This document shows positions 17,212 to 26,679 of a DNA stretch of 50,191 bases, one piece after another (position 1 is the first letter of the stretch; each line of letters begins with the position of its first letter). The translations under genes were made by a program, and so were the position numbers. Below the pieces are notes generated by a model. That model was not told where the DNA came from and made no database searches. It saw only the letters and a list, made by a program, of their open reading frames with translations. The stretch is from Alphaproteobacteria bacterium (GTDB lineage: Bacteria; Pseudomonadota; Alphaproteobacteria; UBA9655), in contig JACDGE010000010.1 of the NCBI GenBank assembly GCA_013815465.1, positions 1 to 50,191 on the forward strand. The letters run 5' to 3'.

Positions 17212-17757
17212 ATGTCATTTTGGAAAAAAAAAGATAACTTAATTATAACCGGTTTTGTTGTCACATTTTTTATAGCTTTGGGCGTTTGGTATAAAGGGGT
17301 ACCCTTCACGCCAAATAGCGCATCAGCAAGCGCCTTCGATATTCCTTTTGTTAGTCAAAATCAACAGCAGTTAACCCTTAATAAGTTTAAGGGAAAGCCC
17401 TTGGTGGTGAATTTTTGGGCGACCTGGTGTTCAGTCTGCGTCAAAAAAATGGGGACACTTAATCGTTTTGCTGGGAAATTCCAGGCCGAAGGAGGGGAAG
17501 TGATTGCCATTTCTCAAGACAGGGGCGGCCTTTCAGCGGTTCAATCTTATTATGCTCGTAATGCCTATAACAATCTTGCTATCTACTTAGAACCCTCAGG
17601 CCAACTTGCCACCGCTTTTGGGGTACAAGGCTTCCCCACAAGCATTTTTATTGATGCCCAAGGAAAAGAAGTGGGACGGATTGCAGGGGGCATTGATTAC
17701 GAAAGCGACGACATTAATGAATTAATTAAACGATATTTTGGGATGGATCTTTCTTAG
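17212..17757 (+). CDS. tlpA: TlpA/ResA-type membrane-anchored thiol-disulfide protein
   Basis: A 181-residue thioredoxin-fold protein. An N-terminal membrane anchor (about 11-30) is followed by a periplasmic domain with NFWATWCSVCVKKM holding the redox pair CSVC, the cis-proline in VQGFPTSIFID, and the AhpC/TSA-Redoxin block. It probably keeps cytochrome c apoproteins or copper-site proteins reduced. The SD AAGGGAG is strong. It is divergent from the LptM-like gene across 63 bases with a TACAAT at about 17180 as a candidate -10. Confidence 0.88.
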   Translation: MSFWKKKDNLIITGFVVTFFIALGVWYKGVPFTPNSASASAFDIPFVSQNQQQLTLNKFKGKPLVVNFWATWCSVCVKKMGTLNRFAGKFQAEGGEVIAISQDRGGLSAVQSYYARNAYNNLAIYLEPSGQLATAFGVQGFPTSIFIDAQGKEVGRIAGGIDYESDDINELIKRYFGMDLS

Positions 17758-17763
17758 AAGGGT

Positions 17764-17777
17764 CGGGTGGCAACCCG
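17764..17777 (+). terminator. small hairpin after tlpA
   Basis: CGGGT, loop GGCA, ACCCG, seven bases after the tlpA stop. There is no T run after it, so it is a weak terminator candidate. Confidence 0.25.
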
Positions 17778-17824
17778 CTTAAGGGGGGTTCTCAGTGACC
17801 TTAAATGGCTAATAAATTGATATT

Positions 17825-18062
17825 TAAAGCAATCTCTGCTTCGCCGAGATTTAGGTCCCGGATCAAGTTCAGGATGACCGCGGAGAGTGTATTGTCTCTA
17901 TAACAACCATTATATGGTTTGAACGATATGCTCATTATGAAGAGTGCACATCCCCAACACTGCCATCCCGGGCTTGACCCGGGATCTCTTTTAGACCTTG
18001 AAATGATCCCGGATCATCCGCGCGAAGGCGTGGCTCTGGCCGAAAGGTTCAGGATGACTGAG
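17825..18062. repeat. family 1 palindromic repeats in the tlpA-mcm gap
   Basis: The 341-base gap 17758-18098 has no gene. It holds at least two copies or halves of the GTCATCC/GGATGAC repeat: about 17825-17885 (ending AGGATGACCG) and 17960-18060. The second contains a perfect hairpin, ATCCCGGG at 17965-17972 and CCCGGGAT at 17978-17985. A 25-base stretch at 17964-17988 is identical to 22341-22365. No B12 riboswitch pattern is evident before the mutase. Confidence 0.65.
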
Positions 18063-18098
18063 TAATTTTACACCTCAAACAACAGGGACGGCAACAAA

Positions 18099-20243
18099 AT
18101 GCCTAATGCACAAGAAGAATGGGAAAAGCATGTTAAGTCAGATCTCAAAGGACGGGGCCCGGAAGAACTGACATGGCATACACCAGAAGGCATTTCCATA
18201 AAGCCCCTTTATACGCTGCAGGATTTAGAGGGGCTTGAAGACGTCGCATCATTTCCTGGCTCATTTCCTTATCTACGGGGCCCTAGAGCCACCATGTATA
18301 CAAACCGGCCCTGGACACTCCGCCAATATGCGGGTTTTTCTACAGCTGAAGAAAGCAACAAATTTTACCGTGAAAATTTAAAAGCAGGTCAGCACGGTTT
18401 ATCCATCGCCTTTGATCTAGCCACCCATCGCGGCTACGATTCTGATCATCCCCGTGTCTCTGGAGACGTGGGAAAGGCGGGCGTTGCCATCGATACGGTT
18501 GAGGATATGAAGCGTCTTTTTGAGGGGATTCCCCTCAATCAGATGAGTGTCTCCATGACCATGAATGGGGCTGTTATTCCAATCATGGCGGCTTTTATCG
18601 TTGCGGCAGAAGAACAAGGGGTCGCACAAGACCAACTTTCAGGCACTATTCAAAATGATATCCTTAAAGAGTTTATGGTGCGTAACACCTATATTTATCC
18701 CCCTGAGCCAAGTATGCGCCTTGTGGCCGATGTGATTGAATACACGACTCGCCATATGCCAAACTTTAATTCCATCTCTGTTTCAGGATATCATATGCAT
18801 GAAGCGGGGGCTACGGCGGTCCAAGAGTTAGGTTTTACCTTGGCCGATGGATTGGACTATGTGCGGGCTACTTTAAATCGTGGTTTACCTATTGATGCGT
18901 TTGCCCCACGGATTTCTTTCTTTTTTGGCATTGGTATGAATTTTTTCATGGAAATTGCAAAGCTTAGGGCGGCACGTCTGTTATGGGCGAAGCTTATGAA
19001 AGCTTATAACCCGGAAAATCCTCAAAGCTTGATGTTACGAACCCACTGCCAAACATCGGGGGTAAGCCTTACAGCACAAGATCCTCTAAATAATATCGTT
19101 CGCACAACTCTGGAGGCCCTCTCTGCTGTCCTGGGGGGCACCCAATCTCTTCACACGAATTCTTATGATGAGGCGGTCGCCTTGCCCTCTCAAAAATCTG
19201 CTCGTATCTCTCGCAATACCCAACTCATTTTGGCAGAAGAAACGGGGATTACGCAGGTCATTGACCCTTTGGGGGGCAGCTATTATGTGGAAGCCTTAAC
19301 CCACAGCCTAGCCCAGCACGCCCAGACCTTAATTGATGAGGTGGAAGCCTTAGGGGGAATGACGAAAGCGGTAATGGAAGGCATGCCTAAACTTCGCATT
19401 GAAGAATCGGCAGCTAAGCGCCAAACCCGTCTTGATTTGGGCCAAGAAACCATCGTGGGGGTCAATAAATATGTGATGACGGGAGACCCTCTCGACATTT
19501 TAAATATTGACGCGTCCTGGGTCAGAGATCAGCAAATTGAGAGACTCCAAGAGATAAAAAAAACAAGGGATTCAAAAAAAGTCCAAGCTTGTCTGGAGGC
19601 TTTGACTGGTGCTGCATCCCAGAAGAATGTCAATGTGATGCCCTTTGCAATTGATGCTATGCGGGAGCGAGCGACGTTAGGTGAAGTCTCCGATGCTATG
19701 GAAAAAGTCTTTACCCGTTATGAAGCGGAAATACATATGATCAACCACGTCTATGGAACACTCTATGGTGAAACGAGGGGCGCTGAAATTGAAGCTATCC
19801 GAAAAAGAATAGATAAATTTAGGCGAAAAGAAGGGCGTGTGCCTCGGCTGATGATTGCAAAAGTGGGCCAGGATGGTCACGATCGAGGGGCCAAAATTAT
19901 TGGCACAGCCTTTGAGGATTTAGGATTTGATGTGGACATGGGGCCGCTTTTCCAAACCCCCCTTGAAGCTGCAAAAAAAGCAGTGAAGGATGAGGTGCAT
20001 GTTCTCGGACTTTCCACACAAGCGGGGGGGCATCGTGTGCTCATTCCCGAGCTAATGATGGCTTTAAAAGCTGAAGGCGCTGAGAAGATGATTGTTATCT
20101 GTGGGGGAGTTATTCCGCCCCAAGATTATGAATGGCTGTATGGTCAAGGTGTGTCGGCCATCTTTGGTCCTGGAACGCCCCTTATTGAGGCGGCAAAGTC
20201 GGTCTTAAGTCTTTTGGAGGGTGACCCTCACGCCGGGGGATGA
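18099..20243 (+). CDS. scpA: methylmalonyl-CoA mutase
   Basis: Adenosylcobalamin-dependent enzyme interconverting (R)-methylmalonyl-CoA and succinyl-CoA. The 714 residues equal the length of ScpA/large subunits. The TIM-barrel domain has [49 protein letters not shown] and [16 protein letters not shown] across residues about 60-345. The C-terminal cobalamin domain carries DGHDRG with the cobalt-ligating histidine near residue 595, then STQAGGH and [11 protein letters not shown]. It may act as a homodimer; no small subunit, epimerase or MeaB-type chaperone is adjacent. It lets the cell route odd-chain or branched carbon to the TCA cycle, or make propionyl units. Confidence 0.96.
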   Translation: MPNAQEEWEKHVKSDLKGRGPEELTWHTPEGISIKPLYTLQDLEGLEDVASFPGSFPYLRGPRATMYTNRPWTLRQYAGFSTAEESNKFYRENLKAGQHGLSIAFDLATHRGYDSDHPRVSGDVGKAGVAIDTVEDMKRLFEGIPLNQMSVSMTMNGAVIPIMAAFIVAAEEQGVAQDQLSGTIQNDILKEFMVRNTYIYPPEPSMRLVADVIEYTTRHMPNFNSISVSGYHMHEAGATAVQELGFTLADGLDYVRATLNRGLPIDAFAPRISFFFGIGMNFFMEIAKLRAARLLWAKLMKAYNPENPQSLMLRTHCQTSGVSLTAQDPLNNIVRTTLEALSAVLGGTQSLHTNSYDEAVALPSQKSARISRNTQLILAEETGITQVIDPLGGSYYVEALTHSLAQHAQTLIDEVEALGGMTKAVMEGMPKLRIEESAAKRQTRLDLGQETIVGVNKYVMTGDPLDILNIDASWVRDQQIERLQEIKKTRDSKKVQACLEALTGAASQKNVNVMPFAIDAMRERATLGEVSDAMEKVFTRYEAEIHMINHVYGTLYGETRGAEIEAIRKRIDKFRRKEGRVPRLMIAKVGQDGHDRGAKIIGTAFEDLGFDVDMGPLFQTPLEAAKKAVKDEVHVLGLSTQAGGHRVLIPELMMALKAEGAEKMIVICGGVIPPQDYEWLYGQGVSAIFGPGTPLIEAAKSVLSLLEGDPHAGG

Positions 20244-20349
20244 ATTAGGCATAATGATCCAGAAACAGAAAAGCCGAAGAGTATAGACAAATGCTCAAAA
20301 ATGGTATTTTATGGGTAAAGTTATCATAAAATATGAAAGGGTAGAAACC

Positions 20350-21531
20350 ATGGGGACCTTGAAAGCGCGCATAGGAATTTTTTATTGTTTTTTAACAGTT
20401 TTCTGTATAATCAATACATCTTCCCTTTGGGCTGTAAAGAGTGCCGCCATTGTTATTTGCGCCGAGACAGGAAAAATCCACCACGAAAAAAATGCAGATG
20501 CGATTACCCATCCCGCATCCTTAACGAAAATGATGACCCTCTACCTAACCTTTAATGCCATACGAGAGGGAAGGCTCACCTTTAATCAACACTTACCCGT
20601 CTCAAAACGGGCAACACTTGTCCAGCCTTCTAAACTATGGCTCAAGGCGGGGTCGACCATAAGCGTCCGTGATGCGATTCTCGCCCTTGTGACAAAGTCC
20701 GCAAATGATGCATCTGTTGTCCTTGCAGAGGCCCTCGGGAATGGGTCCGAGACCCAATTTGCAACGAAAATGACCCAGCAAGCCCGCTACTTAGGCATGT
20801 CAAATACAGTGTTTAAAAATGCCCATGGTCTACCCCACATCGAGCAAGTGACGACGGCTCGGGACATGGCGACCCTATCCCGGTGTCTCTATAAGCACTT
20901 TCCTGAATATTTTAAGTTTTTTAAGGAAGCAAAATTTGTCTATAAAGGCCAAGTGCATGCCAATCACAATCACCTCTTAGGACGGGTTCCAGGAGTGGAT
21001 GGCATTAAGACTGGATTTATCAATGCGTCTGGTTTTAATTTAGCGGCTTCCATGGTGCGAGGGAATCACCGCATTATAGCGGTTGTGATGGGAGGAGAGT
21101 CGGTTAAATCGCGCGACAATAAGATGGCGAAATTGCTTGAAGCGACCCATTCATTCCTGACAGGAAAGAAAGGTGTCCTACAAAAGAATCAGTATTGTTC
21201 AATAGAGGATTTGCTCGGTTCTTTGGAACCCCCTCAGACTACGTCTCTAAAAGAAAAAATATATAAAGCTGAAATGCGCGGTCGATGTGGACCAGCCAAA
21301 ATCATAACAACAAAGTATATAAAAAAGTATAAATCCGTAGATGATCTTCTGTTGGCGAGTTTTCAAGAAGAGGATGCGCGATCGCCCCTCAGAAAGAAAG
21401 TTCTAAAATCTCCACCACAGGCGCAAAAGAAAAAGAATCCAAATAAACTCCCGAAAAGCAAAACGAAGAAAGTCGTTGGTAAAAAGCCAGCGAGCAAGAA
21501 GACTTCCAAGAAGGGAAGGGGAAGGAAGTAG
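20350..21531 (+). CDS. D-alanyl-D-alanine carboxypeptidase (PBP5/6-like)
   Basis: Serine carboxypeptidase (peptidase S11) that trims the terminal D-Ala of peptidoglycan stem peptides in the periplasm. From the ATG at 20350 there is a signal peptide (to about residue 28, ending SSLWA), then the domain with SLTK (catalytic Ser and Lys), SAND (SxN) and DGIKTGFINASGFNL (KTG). The in-frame ATG at 20311 adds 13 residues that disturb the signal. The C-terminal 60 residues are unusually basic and low-complexity (KKKNPNKLP, KKTSKKGRGRK), perhaps binding peptidoglycan, LPS or nucleic acid rather than membrane. It precedes a histidine phosphatase by 77 bases. Confidence 0.92.
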   Translation: MGTLKARIGIFYCFLTVFCIINTSSLWAVKSAAIVICAETGKIHHEKNADAITHPASLTKMMTLYLTFNAIREGRLTFNQHLPVSKRATLVQPSKLWLKAGSTISVRDAILALVTKSANDASVVLAEALGNGSETQFATKMTQQARYLGMSNTVFKNAHGLPHIEQVTTARDMATLSRCLYKHFPEYFKFFKEAKFVYKGQVHANHNHLLGRVPGVDGIKTGFINASGFNLAASMVRGNHRIIAVVMGGESVKSRDNKMAKLLEATHSFLTGKKGVLQKNQYCSIEDLLGSLEPPQTTSLKEKIYKAEMRGRCGPAKIITTKYIKKYKSVDDLLLASFQEEDARSPLRKKVLKSPPQAQKKKNPNKLPKSKTKKVVGKKPASKKTSKKGRGRK

Positions 21532-21607
21532 TTGTCAACGAGGGGGGGTTGAAGATGTTTTATACGCTGGATTATTTGCAAAAAACTTTACAAGACCGAA
21601 AGAAAAC

Positions 21608-22171
21608 ATGAAGAAAATATTCTTAATAACGGGTCTTATACTCACAGTCCTATCTGCAGCTTCTGCAACGCCAAAAAAGGTGGTTATCATTCGTCATGCT
21701 GAAAAAATTCAGGGGGGAAAAGATCTGAATTTACAAGGGTATAAGCGGGCAGGGGCTCTCCCTTACTATTTTTCCGGAACCCCAATCTATAATGATCCGG
21801 CTCCCCGCCACATCTTTGCAGCGGCTCTTGATGAGGCGGATTCATCTGTACGACCCATTCAAACCTGCACACCTATCGCAAACTACTTTAAGGTTCCTCT
21901 TAATATTGAGTTTAAACACACGGAAACGGATCAGCTGGCCCAAGAAATTCTTAAAAATCCAAAATATGATGGGTCTACGGTGCTTGTGTGTTGGAGCCAT
22001 GGCCATATCAGACCCCTGGTTTTAGCTTTGGGAGGTGAGGATCCAGGTAAATGGAACGCCGATATATTTGATCAGGTTTACCTGTTAACCTTTGAGGATT
22101 CTACCCAGCCAAAACTTCAAAAGATCCTGCAAAAACTTATGTTTGGTGATAGAGCATCCTTTACAGATTAA
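21608..22171 (+). CDS. exported histidine phosphatase family protein
   Basis: A 187-residue protein of the phosphoglycerate mutase-like histidine phosphatase branch. The start at 21608 gives a signal peptide (MKKIFLITGLILTVLSAASA). The catalytic motif is RHAEK (RHG variant with A for G) and the second histidine is in CWSHGHIRPLVLAL. It lacks the usual bulk of phytases. Extracytoplasmic, substrate unknown. The frame is open upstream to 21476 through the 3' end of the carboxypeptidase, but those codons show no domain. RHAEK is seen in some small alphaproteobacterial phosphatases. Confidence 0.75.
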   Translation: MKKIFLITGLILTVLSAASATPKKVVIIRHAEKIQGGKDLNLQGYKRAGALPYYFSGTPIYNDPAPRHIFAAALDEADSSVRPIQTCTPIANYFKVPLNIEFKHTETDQLAQEILKNPKYDGSTVLVCWSHGHIRPLVLALGGEDPGKWNADIFDQVYLLTFEDSTQPKLQKILQKLMFGDRASFTD

Positions 22172-22223
22172 CCGATCGGTTGTCATATATGGATATCGTC
22201 CATAGGATGGGTTGGGACTGAGC

Positions 22224-22371
22224 TCAAATATTTTGAGATCCTGAAATAAATTCAGGATGACAGCTGCGAGAGTTGAAGCTCATACTGCAACGACTTATTG
22301 GCATAAAGGTTGATAATGAAGTAAAAAAACCCGAAACTGTCATCCCGGGCTTGACCCGGGATCTCATTTTT
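22224..22371. repeat. family 1 repeats before the ctpA end
   Basis: The 227-base gap between the phosphatase gene and ctpA holds two parts of the family: a perfect inverted repeat TCCTGAA / TTCAGGA at 22239-22257, and ATCCCGGG / CCCGGGAT at 22342-22362. The second shares 25 identical bases (22341-22365) with 17964-17988. The two genes converge here, so the hairpins may act as terminators. Confidence 0.65.
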
Positions 22372-22398
22372 ATGGACTGCGTCCATACCATCCCCGTC

Positions 22399-23826
22399 TT
22401 ACTTCTTTACTGCCCCCGCTTTAGGTTCCTCAGCTTTAGGCTCTTCAACCTTCTTTTGAGTCTGGCCTGGCGTATTGTTTTGCTTATCATATTTTTGCGT
22501 GATTGCCATGGTTCGAACAATGTCAATGGCGCGCAGAAGTTGATAATCCTCAACCTCTTTTTTCTTTTTCTTTGTTGGGTCTAGTTCATCTTCTTCTTTT
22601 TTCTGCTCATCCTTGCTGTTTTTCGCAGGGATCGGTTTTGTTTCCTTTACCGTATCAAGAGCCCCAACGAAATCCTCCTCACGGATGCGGTCATTTTCAT
22701 CAATCTTTTCAAGCTTATCATGAATTTGATCAATGGTAATGTCAGGTTCAATTCCTTTGGCTTGAATCGAACGACCTGAGGGGGTGTAATAACGCGCTAT
22801 GGTGAGTTTAATAGCCCCACCATTTGTAAGAGGCAAGAGGGATTGAACAGACCCTTTTCCAAAAGACTTAGTGCCAACAACAACTGCACGATGATTGTCT
22901 TGGAGAGCGCCTGCAAGAATTTCAGATGCGGACGCTGCACCCCCGTTAATTAAAACGACGATGGGTAAGTTATCCGCCATATCTTCATGCTCTGCATAAA
23001 CACGGAGCTCTTGATCAGCTTTTCGCCCTCGTGTTGAAACAATTTCCTGACCTTTTTTTAGAAATAGATCAGAAGCCCCGATAGCTGCATCCAGCAATCC
23101 ACCTGGATCGTTACGTACGTCAAGAATATACCCTTCCAGCTGATTACCGAGTTTTTTCTTAATATCCGCTATGGCTTCTTTCATAAGAGAGATGGTTGTT
23201 TCATTGAAAGTTGCAATACGAATATAACCAACATTTCCTTTCTCAGACCATTTAACAGCTTTTACATGGATAATAGCTCGTTCAATTTTCTTTTCAAATA
23301 CATCTTTGCCTTCTCTTTTAATATGAACGCGAACCGTAGTCCCTGGTTTACCCCGCAGTAAGTCTACCGCGTCGTTCAATGTCATTCCCATCACAGGTTT
23401 TTTATCAACGGCAACGATGAGATCACCGGCTTCAAGACCCGCTTTTTTAGCCGGTGTGTCATCAATTGGAGAAATAATTTTTACAAGGCCATTTTCCTGG
23501 GTGACTTCCATGCCTAAGCCCCCGAACTCTCCCTTCGTTTGGGCTTTTAATTCCTCGTAAACTTTGGGCTCAAGGTAGGCTGAATGAGGATCAAGCGCGG
23601 ACAACATGCCATTGAGTGCGCCAGTCAGAAGTTTTTCGTCGGTTACCTCTTCAACATACTCTTGTCTAATTCGTTCAACAATACGATCAAAAGTATCATA
23701 TGGACGATCACCCATAGAAGGGACAAGTTGTTCTTCTTTTTTTGGCTCAATAGCAGAATATAAACTTGTGATTCCCACCGTTGCAAGAAGTATAAAACTA
23801 AATAAACCCAAAACGCGTGAAGGCAT
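22399..23826 (-). CDS. ctpA: S41-family C-terminal processing peptidase
   Basis: Exported PDZ serine protease of 475 residues. A signal anchor (about 5-25) is followed by an N-terminal helical region, a PDZ domain (about 85-165; GGLGMEVTQENGLVKIISPI, with AGDLIVAVD) and the protease domain. The catalytic dyad is visible: Ser in GGAASASEILAGAL and Lys in GTKSFGKGSVQ. The last 100 residues are Lys/Glu-rich and end in PKAEEPKAGAVKK. It cleaves periplasmic substrates, often peptidoglycan hydrolases. It is third in the gpmI-envC-ctpA operon, three bases after envC, a conserved alphaproteobacterial order. Confidence 0.93.
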   Translation of the reverse strand: MPSRVLGLFSFILLATVGITSLYSAIEPKKEEQLVPSMGDRPYDTFDRIVERIRQEYVEEVTDEKLLTGALNGMLSALDPHSAYLEPKVYEELKAQTKGEFGGLGMEVTQENGLVKIISPIDDTPAKKAGLEAGDLIVAVDKKPVMGMTLNDAVDLLRGKPGTTVRVHIKREGKDVFEKKIERAIIHVKAVKWSEKGNVGYIRIATFNETTISLMKEAIADIKKKLGNQLEGYILDVRNDPGGLLDAAIGASDLFLKKGQEIVSTRGRKADQELRVYAEHEDMADNLPIVVLINGGAASASEILAGALQDNHRAVVVGTKSFGKGSVQSLLPLTNGGAIKLTIARYYTPSGRSIQAKGIEPDITIDQIHDKLEKIDENDRIREEDFVGALDTVKETKPIPAKNSKDEQKKEEDELDPTKKKKKEVEDYQLLRAIDIVRTMAITQKYDKQNNTPGQTQKKVEEPKAEEPKAGAVKK

Positions 23827-23829
23827 TGT

Positions 23830-24852
23830 TTACTCCAAATTTTTCATAGCAAAATAAGGTGCAGGGTCAATAGATTCACCTTTGTGTCGTAACTCAAGGT
23901 AAAGAGAGAGGTGACCCGAACCATAACTAGCCATAGTTCCTAATTTCTGACCAGCATACACGTTTTTTCCAACCTCTGCATCAATTTTATGCATACCCAT
24001 TAAAATTGTATGGGTCGTTTCTCCATGATCAATAATAAGAATTTCTGCATGGTTACGAAAAGGTCCTTTGAAAACAACCCTTCCTTTTGCTGGAGCACAA
24101 ACGCGAGCATTTTTTTTTGTTTCAAAAAAAATGCCGATACTGTGGGGACTAAACTTATTTTGAAGGGTAATATCATTAAAACTTTTTCCCGCAACAGGCT
24201 TCTCAAGTCTACGAAAAGGCAGTCCTTTGAGGGCAGTTGCCTCAGAAACTACCTTGGTGGTTTTTGATAGAGTTTCCCGGCTTTCATCCAATAGGGTATT
24301 GGAATCTTCTTCCTTATCGAGCCGATCCCTCTCAGCTTTTGTCCAAGTCTCTATTTTTTTATTTTCCACCAACGAAAGTTTTTCTTTCCGACGTTCAATT
24401 TCTTGGAGCAGGTGGCGGGTTAATTGATTTTTAATGGCCAGGTCGCTTGTTCTAACATTAATATCATTTAAATCTATCTTTATTTGTTGCATTTTATTTT
24501 TAATTGATGAAATAAAAAAACGCATTAATATAATTCCTCTTGCCTTATACTGGCCCGTTGCGGGATCAATTATTATGCGTAAGGGATTAGATCTTTCTAA
24601 ACGGGCTAAGAGGGGAAGTGTTTTAGAAATTTCTATCTGATGTTTTGCGTGGTTTTCTTTTTTCTCTTCAGAAACACGGGCCAGGTCCTGAATCATTTTT
24701 TCAATGCTATCTGATTCTTCTAAAAGCCTTTTTTTTTCAAGATTTAGAACTTCTTTTTGTTTCTTAATACCTGTAATTTCTTGGCGCAATGTATCAGCGA
24801 GGGTGGCTTGGCTGTAAAAGAGACAGCAAAGAAATAGGAAAAACTTACTCAT
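23830..24852 (-). CDS. envC: murein hydrolase activator EnvC-like (degenerate M23)
   Basis: Exported 340-residue protein. A signal peptide (ending ATLA-D, about residue 19) leads into a long coiled coil (about 20-180) and a C-terminal LytM-like domain (about 220-335; CAPAKGRVVFKGPFRNH, LIIDHGETTHTILMGM). The metal-binding residues of active M23 peptidases are missing, as HxH is replaced by LELRH, so it should activate amidases instead of cutting peptidoglycan. It overlaps the end of gpmI by eight bases and lies three bases before ctpA. Confidence 0.87.
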   Translation of the reverse strand: MSKFFLFLCCLFYSQATLADTLRQEITGIKKQKEVLNLEKKRLLEESDSIEKMIQDLARVSEEKKENHAKHQIEISKTLPLLARLERSNPLRIIIDPATGQYKARGIILMRFFISSIKNKMQQIKIDLNDINVRTSDLAIKNQLTRHLLQEIERRKEKLSLVENKKIETWTKAERDRLDKEEDSNTLLDESRETLSKTTKVVSEATALKGLPFRRLEKPVAGKSFNDITLQNKFSPHSIGIFFETKKNARVCAPAKGRVVFKGPFRNHAEILIIDHGETTHTILMGMHKIDAEVGKNVYAGQKLGTMASYGSGHLSLYLELRHKGESIDPAPYFAMKNLE

Positions 24853-26371
24853 GACGTCCCGCCAAAAGCGATGTCTCCGTCATCATGGGCGGAATAGGAA
24901 GATTTAAAATTTGCAAGATCGTCGGAGCAATTTGCGAGAGTTTTCCCGCATGCAACTTCCCTTGCGCTCCCTGAAACATAACAAAAGGCACTGGGTTTAA
25001 TGTGTGAGCCGTATGGGGCGATTTGAGAATGTTATCAAACATCATCTCTGCATTTCCATGATCAGCCGTAATTAATAGGCAAGCGTTTGTCTTTTCAACA
25101 GCGCTTTTGATTCGCCCTAAGCATGTATCCACGGCTTCTACGGCGCGTTGAGCGGCCGCTAAATTTCCCGTGTGGCCTACCATATCGGCGTTCGCATAAT
25201 TCACCACAATAAGGGCATATTTCTCGCTTTCTATGGCATCGACCAAGCAGTCCGTCAGTTCATACGCCGACATCTCGGGCTTTAGATCATAGGTTGCCAC
25301 ATCCGGGGAAGGCACAAGAATGCGGTCTTCTCCAGGAAAAACCTCTTCTCGCCCCCCATTAAAGAAAAAAGTGACATGGGCATATTTTTCCGTCTCCGCG
25401 ATGCGCAGTTGTTTGAGACCGTGCTTTGCGATGACTTCACCCAGCACCTCTTGAGGGACGTTAGAAGGAAACAGCGTGTCCATCCAAGGGTTAAGCGTTT
25501 CAGAGTATTCGGCCATCCCCAAAGCAGCTGCAAAAAGAATCGGGTGAGATCGTTCAAAATCTTGGAAGTTCGGATCCAAAAGAGCCGTTAGAATCTGCCG
25601 TGCTCGATCAGACCTAAAATTAGCCATAAGGATCCCATCCCCATCCTTCATCCCCTGATAGTTTCCCAAAGCAACGGGAGGAAGAAACTCATCCGTCACG
25701 CCATTCTGATAGTTCTGCTGAAGGTAAGTAAGGGCGTCCTCCGTGCGGGGGATAGCATTCACCATGATGGTATAAGCTTGTTGCACCCGATCCCATCGTT
25801 TGTCTCGATCCATCCCAAAGTACCGCCCCCCAAGGGTTGCGAGCTTAATGTTGGGATGTCCTTGAGTGGCCTTTAAGAAAGAGTCGAGATAAGCCTTCGC
25901 ACTCTGGGGTGGGGTATCGCGCCCATCAAGAAATCCATGAAAGGCCACGGGAATATTTTGGTCTGCAAGGATTATGGCGAGAGCGATGATGTGCCGCTCA
26001 TGGGAATGAATACCCCCGGGGGAGAGAAGGCCCAAAAGATGGCACGTTCCCTGGGAAGCTTTCAGCTTTTTAATGAAGTTCTTTAGGGGAGGCATATCCT
26101 TAAGAGTGTGTTGGGAGACGGCGTCATCAATTTTTGGCAAATCCTGGAGAATCAAACGGCCCGCGCCGATGTTCATATGACCGACTTCCGAATTTCCCAT
26201 CTGCCCTTCAGGGAGACCTACATTAAGCTCAGAAGCCTCTAGAAGGGTGTGAGGGGCCTGAGCAATGAGGGTATCCCAATGAGGGGTTTTTGCCACCACA
26301 ATCGCATTATCTGGGCCATTTTCCCGGTGGCCCCACCCATCTAAAATACACAACACAACCGCTTTGCTCAT
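24845..26371 (-). CDS. gpmI: 2,3-bisphosphoglycerate-independent phosphoglycerate mutase
   Basis: Interconverts 3- and 2-phosphoglycerate in glycolysis. A two-domain, manganese-dependent enzyme of 508 residues with LCILDGWG at the start, the catalytic serine in GQMGNSEVGHMNIGAGR, FLDGRDTPP, NFRSDRARQ, NYANADMVGHTG and TADHGNAE. The ATG at 26371 follows GGAGGG at six bases; the GTG at 26377 is too close to this SD. It is the first gene of a minus-strand gpmI-envC-ctpA operon. Confidence 0.97.
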   Translation of the reverse strand: MSKAVVLCILDGWGHRENGPDNAIVVAKTPHWDTLIAQAPHTLLEASELNVGLPEGQMGNSEVGHMNIGAGRLILQDLPKIDDAVSQHTLKDMPPLKNFIKKLKASQGTCHLLGLLSPGGIHSHERHIIALAIILADQNIPVAFHGFLDGRDTPPQSAKAYLDSFLKATQGHPNIKLATLGGRYFGMDRDKRWDRVQQAYTIMVNAIPRTEDALTYLQQNYQNGVTDEFLPPVALGNYQGMKDGDGILMANFRSDRARQILTALLDPNFQDFERSHPILFAAALGMAEYSETLNPWMDTLFPSNVPQEVLGEVIAKHGLKQLRIAETEKYAHVTFFFNGGREEVFPGEDRILVPSPDVATYDLKPEMSAYELTDCLVDAIESEKYALIVVNYANADMVGHTGNLAAAQRAVEAVDTCLGRIKSAVEKTNACLLITADHGNAEMMFDNILKSPHTAHTLNPVPFVMFQGAQGKLHAGKLSQIAPTILQILNLPIPPMMTETSLLAGRHE

Positions 26372-26435
26372 TTTCACCCTCCTCTCTTCAGACGAGCATT
26401 GTAGAAAAATATGGGAGCAGAAGATAGAGGTGTTG

Positions 26436-26474
26436 TTGACAATAATTTTGGGGCACTCTATCTAAGAGCCCCCC
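26436..26474 (+). promoter_or_regulatory. promoter-like sequence overlapping a hairpin in a 302-base gap
   Basis: The gap 26378-26679 has no gene. A TTGACA at 26436-26441, a 17-base spacer and TATCTA at 26459-26464 look like a plus-strand promoter. The -10 falls inside an inverted repeat (GGGG at 26450-26453 with CCCC at 26471-26474; CTCT with AGAG inside). It is about 210 bases before upp, so a long leader or a short RNA is possible. The rest of the gap is AT-rich without clear structure. Confidence 0.35.
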
Positions 26475-26679
26475 TTATAACCTAGATCTTCCCGGGCAAA
26501 GTTTGCTGTTTGTGCAAAAGCAGTTAAACTAAAAAAGTATTAAAGTGATTTTTTTCATCATCTTAGGTCTTCATGGACAGAAAACTTCACGTTCGGATAT
26601 TTTTTCAGTAACTCAATACTTGCTTTAAAAAAATTTATGATGTACTTCTTCATCTAAATCCATTCTTATTTTATTAAAA

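Noticed and set aside
17758-18098. Possible cobalamin riboswitch before methylmalonyl-CoA mutase
   Set aside because: The gap is accounted for by palindromic repeats and lacks a recognisable B12 box.
20311-20349. Upstream start of the D,D-carboxypeptidase
   Set aside because: It adds charged residues before the signal peptide and has a worse SD than the ATG at 20350.
22273-22584. 103-codon plus-strand frame over the ctpA end
   Set aside because: It begins in the repeat and runs antisense through the low-complexity tail of ctpA.
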